Origin: Tribonema minus | Taxonomy: Eukaryota > Sar > Xanthophyceae > Tribonematales > Tribonemataceae | Direction of reading: 5' to 3' | Assembly: GCA_017506865.1 (NCBI GenBank) | Contig: JAFCMP010000061.1 | Span: 62,001 to 126,000, forward strand | Length of the DNA: 64,000 nt | Part shown: positions 61,401-64,000 of the stretch, piece by piece | Layout of the letters: each line of letters starts with the position of its first letter | Numbering within the stretch: position 1 is the stretch's first letter | The notes under the pieces: generated by a model | Told to the model about the DNA's origin: nothing | What the model saw: the letters and a program-made list of their open reading frames with translations, nothing else | Database searches by the model: none | Program-made: the position numbers and the translations under genes

Positions 61401-64000
61401 CCAGTCTGGTCGTATTTGGAGCACATGTCAACATTTCAAATATGTTTTTTTGCACAGAACCCTGCCCCTGACCAATGTGGCCAGTCTGAGCATATTTGGA
61501 GCATATCTCAGCATTTCAAATACGTTGTTTGCACAACCCTGTCCCTGACCAATGTAGCCAGTCTGGTCGTATTTGGAGCGTATGTCAACATTTCAAATAT
61601 TTTTTTTGCACAGAACCCTGCCCGTGACCAATGTGGCCATCTGAGCGTGTTTGGAGCATATCTCAGCATTTCAAATACGTTGTTCGCACAACCCTGTCCC
61701 TGACCAATGTGGCCAGTCTGGGCGTATCTGGCGCACAACCCTGTCCCTGACCAATGTGGCCAGTCTGGGCGTATCTGGAGCATATCTCAACATTTCCAAT
61801 ACGTTTTTCGCACAACCCTGCCCCTGACCAATGTGGCCAGTCTGGGCTGCCGCATGTGTTGCCCCATCGTACACTCATTGTACTTCGATGATGTGTAGGT
61901 CCACAACCCTTGTTGGTCTGACTAGCCAACGAAAAATTGCAAGTATATGCAAAATGCACCAACAGATCACCACATCCAAAGCTGGCTATAGCATCTGCAG
62001 CCCATCCCAATGTACCTCCTCCCCTCCTCCAAACCACTGCCCCTCAAAGTCCCCATAGCCTCCTGGCCCATCACACGTGCGAAAAGCGCCATCTGCAATG
62101 AGGCTGAGAACACAGCTCCAATGCGAGACACCGCGACGCCCTTCAATACACTCATTGTACTCATTGCGCAAAGAAGGGATGAAACATGAAAGAAGGGCTG
62201 AAACATCACACAATACTGAGAGCCTCACAACGTGCTTGTACGTTTCAAATACTGTGACGCGGTTGCTGGCGCTGCTGCTGCCGCTACAACTTCCTGTGCC
62301 GGGCTCCAAGAAACATTTCAAGCAAGAACTGAGAGCCTCACAAAGCGCCTGACAGTGCACATTTGCATGTGCCGTGGCGCTGCTGCTGCAGGCATGCAGC
62401 TGTGCTACGACTTCCTGTGGGGCACCAAGAACGTGGCCGCAGCCATCCGTGCGCACTCCGGCTGCGCCTCCATGACCGACGCCGACATCCTCAACCTGAG
62501 CGGCATGGTGGCCGTGCAGAAGAGCGGCGGCCTGCCCAGCGCGGGCTGCAACTGGCTGCCGGGGAGGCCTGATGCGGCCGGCGTGGATGAGACGCCTCGG
62601 CTGCCGGTGTCTTCATCCGACGCAACGACTCTCATGGCAGTGGTAAGCCCTTGAATGCTTGAACGTTGCGCAGCTCATGAGCAGTGGTGAGCCCTTGCAT
62701 GCTTGGGCGTTGCTGTGACCTTCCGGCCGCCGCTGTCTTCACCTGACGAGACACTTAAGTCATAGCGGTGGTAAGTTCTTGAACGCGCACAAGCTGGCAG
62801 CTCATGGCGGTGGTGAACTCGTGTGTAAACCCAATGTTGATAGGTACGCTGACTGAATGCACTTGAACTTTATTTTTTTTCACAGCAACGCGCACTCAGT
62901 AGGCATTGAAGCGGCGTCCAATGCGATAGCAGCCACGCAAGTGATCAGCTTCAGTGCTAGTCTTGCGTGGATGAGATGTGCTGGCGGCCGCTCTATCACC
63001 CGACGCAATGCACCTCATGGCGGTGGTGAGCCCTTGAATAGAGCGCAAACGCTAGCCCGGCTGTTGCCGTGCAAGGCCCCATTTCAGCCTACGCGCGAGC
63101 ACCTGCACACTCGATGAAACTTTTGCATGCGCTTCCAAAGCGACTGGCGCCTGATTCCCTTGGGGCGCTCTTGTGCACACTCGCGCAATGGCGAGCCTCT
63201 AGTTACAGCCGCTGACCACTCATCACACTATCCGCTGGAGTGCTGTCAGCCACAGCTGCTGAGCGTGCATTGTGCATGCACTTCCAAAGCGACTGGCACC
63301 TGTTGTGCTTGGGTCGCTCTTGTGCTCACTCACGCACTGCAGTGGGAAGCCTCTAGTTACAGCCGGTGACCACTCATCACACTATGTGCTGGAGTGCTGT
63401 CAGCCATTGCTGCTGAGTGTGCATGCATGTCTGCCCCCTTGGTGTCAAGGTGTCGATTTGCTGCAGTTTTGAGTGAGCGTGATTCTGCGCGCTCGGCTGC
63501 AAGTACTTCAGTACGGTTGTACGAGCAGGTCGCTGGCACAGGAAGGTGCCGAGCGCATCATAGCGCGTGTGCGCGGAGCGCTGATGCCGGCTATGATGCG
63601 CACGTGCGCAGAGCGGCGATGCTTGGCTCTGCTTTAATCTCTCAAGCCACAACTTCCAACCACGTCACACACAGAGCACAGTGTCAGCGAGATGGGGTGT
63701 CGTGGCCCCTGCTAGTGACCCTGAAGCAAACACGGGGCGTGGTCACCGCCTCGCTCCGCTCAACTCCGGTGCGGCTGCTAGCTCTGATTTGTTGTGGCGT
63801 GTAATCAAGAAAAGCCAATGGACCGCCTTGGGGTTAGGGGCAGGGGTAGGGAGAGGTCTTAGGGTTAAGCCTAAGCTTCAGGGTTAGGGTGTTTAGGGTC
63901 AGAGTGGCGGTCCAGTGGCTGTAGTTGTGCCCTGGGCCTGTGCGATGAGGATCGTGACGCACATTTGGAGGGGCTTCTCCAAACCTCTTTGCTGTCTGCA
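49433..64000 (+). CDS. secreted heme peroxidase on a Pro/Thr-rich stalk, multi-exon, runs off the right edge
   Basis: Exons: 49433-49615, 53134-53181, 56792-56860, 57057-57338, 57528-57617, 57893-57994, 58232-58489, 60213-60444, 62392-62642. All eight joins are in phase. Exon 1 gives a signal peptide (MKLAAVLLLLVPDGVVSQA) and a Pro-rich start. Exons 2-7 code PT-repeats (for example MPTAKPTGMPTAKP, EPTTAQ), a typical glycosylated stalk of secreted algal proteins. The stalk ends at CGTAKTGTVIQC. Exons 8-9 give CLRAAFHDCGTY, with distal Arg and His of plant/fungal-type peroxidases, then MTDADILNLSGMVAVQKSGGLP and PGRPDA, matching the ADILALAARDAV...GRRD region. The proximal heme His block is expected next and was not found before 64000, so the gene is incomplete here. 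Predicted to oxidise substrates with H2O2 outside the cell. Confidence 0.85.
50040..50422 (-). mobile_element. 383-bp miniature, internally deleted copy of the reverse-transcriptase element
   Basis: Read on the minus strand, 50422 down to about 50145 matches 40833-41113 (left inverted repeat plus the first 180 bases of ORF1). It then joins directly to sequence matching 48010-48116, the 3' untranslated DNA. The join lies in CAACTTCAACA, which is present at both parental positions. One direct repeat was therefore lost together with 6.9 kb. The outer part of its right inverted repeat is missing after CTATAGCAT. It sits inside intron 1 of the peroxidase gene, in antisense. Confidence 0.9.
50500..50860. 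repeat. AT-rich cluster of TACAGTTACTGTA-type palindromes
   Basis: CAGTTACTGTA or its reverse occurs at about 50601, 50714, 50780 and 50832, among TATA-rich DNA, directly next to the miniature element in intron 1 of the peroxidase gene. Confidence 0.6.
50861..53133. other. rest of intron 1 of the peroxidase gene; nothing further supported
   Basis: No phase-matched exon or RNA gene seen between the miniature element and the exon at 53134. A short GTACTAGTACTAG palindromic patch lies at 52540-52560. Confidence 0.5.
53182..56791. other. intron of the peroxidase gene with homopolymer and telomere-like tracts
   Basis: Contains a G run at 53470-53486, long C/T runs at 54692-54750, and degenerate ACCCTAA-like sequence at 54805-54865. 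No additional phase-matched exon was recognised, although a small PT-coding exon could be hidden. Confidence 0.5.
57528..58231 (+). repeat. tandem duplication of a PT-coding exon with its intron
   Basis: Exons 57528-57617 and 57893-57994 are near-identical: both code PTGQPTTAAPTAVPTAEPTTAQ-type sequence. The introns after them (from GTGCGCCGTCGACG at 57618 and 57995) are also near-identical for about 200 bp. The unit of about 377 bp was duplicated as exon plus intron, lengthening the stalk in phase. Confidence 0.85.
58568..58790 (+). repeat. 101-bp tandem duplication in an intron
   Basis: Two copies beginning CGACAGGGGCCGAGTACTCT, period 101 bp, each including CGACAGGTAGGAAG, a good 5' splice-site match. 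A partial third copy of the right half follows. Confidence 0.82.
58900..59030 (+). repeat. decayed copies of the exon end at 58489
   Basis: GACG-CGTGGGTATCTA-GGC from the end of exon 58232-58489 reappears as ACGCCGTGGGCATAAACGGC (about 58910) and ACGCCGTGGGTATCTATGGC (about 58994). Confidence 0.65.
59222..59412. repeat. three copies of a 64-bp AT-rich unit
   Basis: Units share ATACGT-C-TA-TTGG, GCATATT-GACCAGTACGTT and TTGCACAACCCTATCTGAC. They are related to the larger array at 61355-61860. Confidence 0.8.
60032..60118 (+). repeat. decayed upstream copy of the 5' end of exon 60213-60444 with its acceptor
   Basis: AGGCCGAGACCTGCTTTG and a diverged GCCGATGTGCTGGGATCGTGC match the start of the peroxidase exon (AGGCCGAGACCTGCTTTG, GCGGATGTGGTGGGCCCGTGC). 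Here the 3' splice site and exon head were duplicated, the mirror image of the exon-tail copies. Confidence 0.8.
61355..61860. repeat. satellite-like array of about seven 80-bp units
   Basis: Units carry TTTGCACA-AACCCTG-CCCTGACCAATGT-GCCAGTCTG followed by TATTTGGAGCATAT-TCA-CATTTCAAATACGTT. Units 1 and 3, and 2 and 4, share variants, giving a 160-bp higher-order period. One unit near 61735 is shortened. Lies in the intron between peroxidase exons 60213-60444 and 62392-62642. Confidence 0.88.
62675..63042 (+). repeat. four decayed copies of the exon tail ending at 62642
   Basis: CTCATGGCAGTGGTAAGCCCTTGAATGC at the exon/intron border is echoed at about 62675, 62740-62790, 62802 and 62967-63042. 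The last also keeps GTGGATGAGA, ACCCGACGCAA and a GTGGTGAGC donor. Confidence 0.82.
63123..63425. repeat. about 150-bp tandem duplication
   Basis: Two copies share CTTCCAAAGCGACTGGC-CCTG, CCTCTAGTTACAGCCG and TGACCACTCATCACACTAT, then GCTGGAGTGCTGTCAGCCA. Intronic with respect to the peroxidase gene. Confidence 0.87.
63826..63900. repeat. degenerate TTAGGG-type tract
   Basis: GGGGTTAGGG, TCTTAGGGTTAAG and AGGGTTAGGGTGTTTAGGG occur close together near the right edge. Confidence 0.75.

Overview
The window is nuclear DNA of a eukaryote. Genes are split into short GC-rich exons separated by long introns with lower GC. There are GT-AG and some GC-AG splice sites, TTAGGG-type interstitial telomeric repeats and a non-LTR-type reverse transcriptase. 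A thioredoxin carries a bipartite-looking plastid presequence (signal peptide followed by an Ala-Phe motif). A flagellar axonemal dynein light chain-like protein and a secreted Pro-Thr-rich stalk protein are also present. Together these suggest a flagellated alga with a secondary red-type plastid, a haptophyte or a stramenopile. The species cannot be told from sequence alone.

Layout from left to right. (1) 62-283: possible decayed hAT transposase tail. (2) 1022-2032 (+): two-exon plastid-type thioredoxin with a WCRSC active site. (3) 2033-6886: no supported gene, only small tandem repeats and a CCCTAA block. (4) 6887-23197 (+): about 20 exons of an AXDND1/axonemal dynein light chain-like coiled-coil protein; its 5' end is not resolved. 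Several of its introns are filled with tandem copies of the end of the preceding exon. (5) 25047-34345 (-): a complete, phase-consistent seven-exon gene for a secreted cysteine-rich protein of 494 residues, tail-to-tail with gene 4. (6) 35.2-40.4 kb: relic mobile-element DNA, including a 261-bp palindromic MITE and a doubly truncated antisense copy of the element to its right. (7) 40833-48167 (+): a 7.3-kb element with two long ORFs (coiled-coil/zinc ORF1; reverse transcriptase plus R2-like endonuclease ORF2), bounded by 67-bp terminal inverted repeats. (8) 49433 to beyond the right edge (+): a secreted heme peroxidase whose catalytic domain sits on a Pro/Thr stalk. Its first intron holds a 383-bp internally deleted copy of the element in (7).

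The most unusual points are three. First, a non-LTR-type reverse transcriptase is enclosed by terminal inverted repeats, with a miniature deletion derivative nearby. Second, introns repeatedly contain tandem duplications of the 3' end of the upstream exon together with its 5' splice site. Third, ACTTCAA/TTGAAGT motifs mark all four identified rearrangement points of the element copies. Exon joins were made by hand from splice signals and reading phase; none was tested against transcripts or databases.
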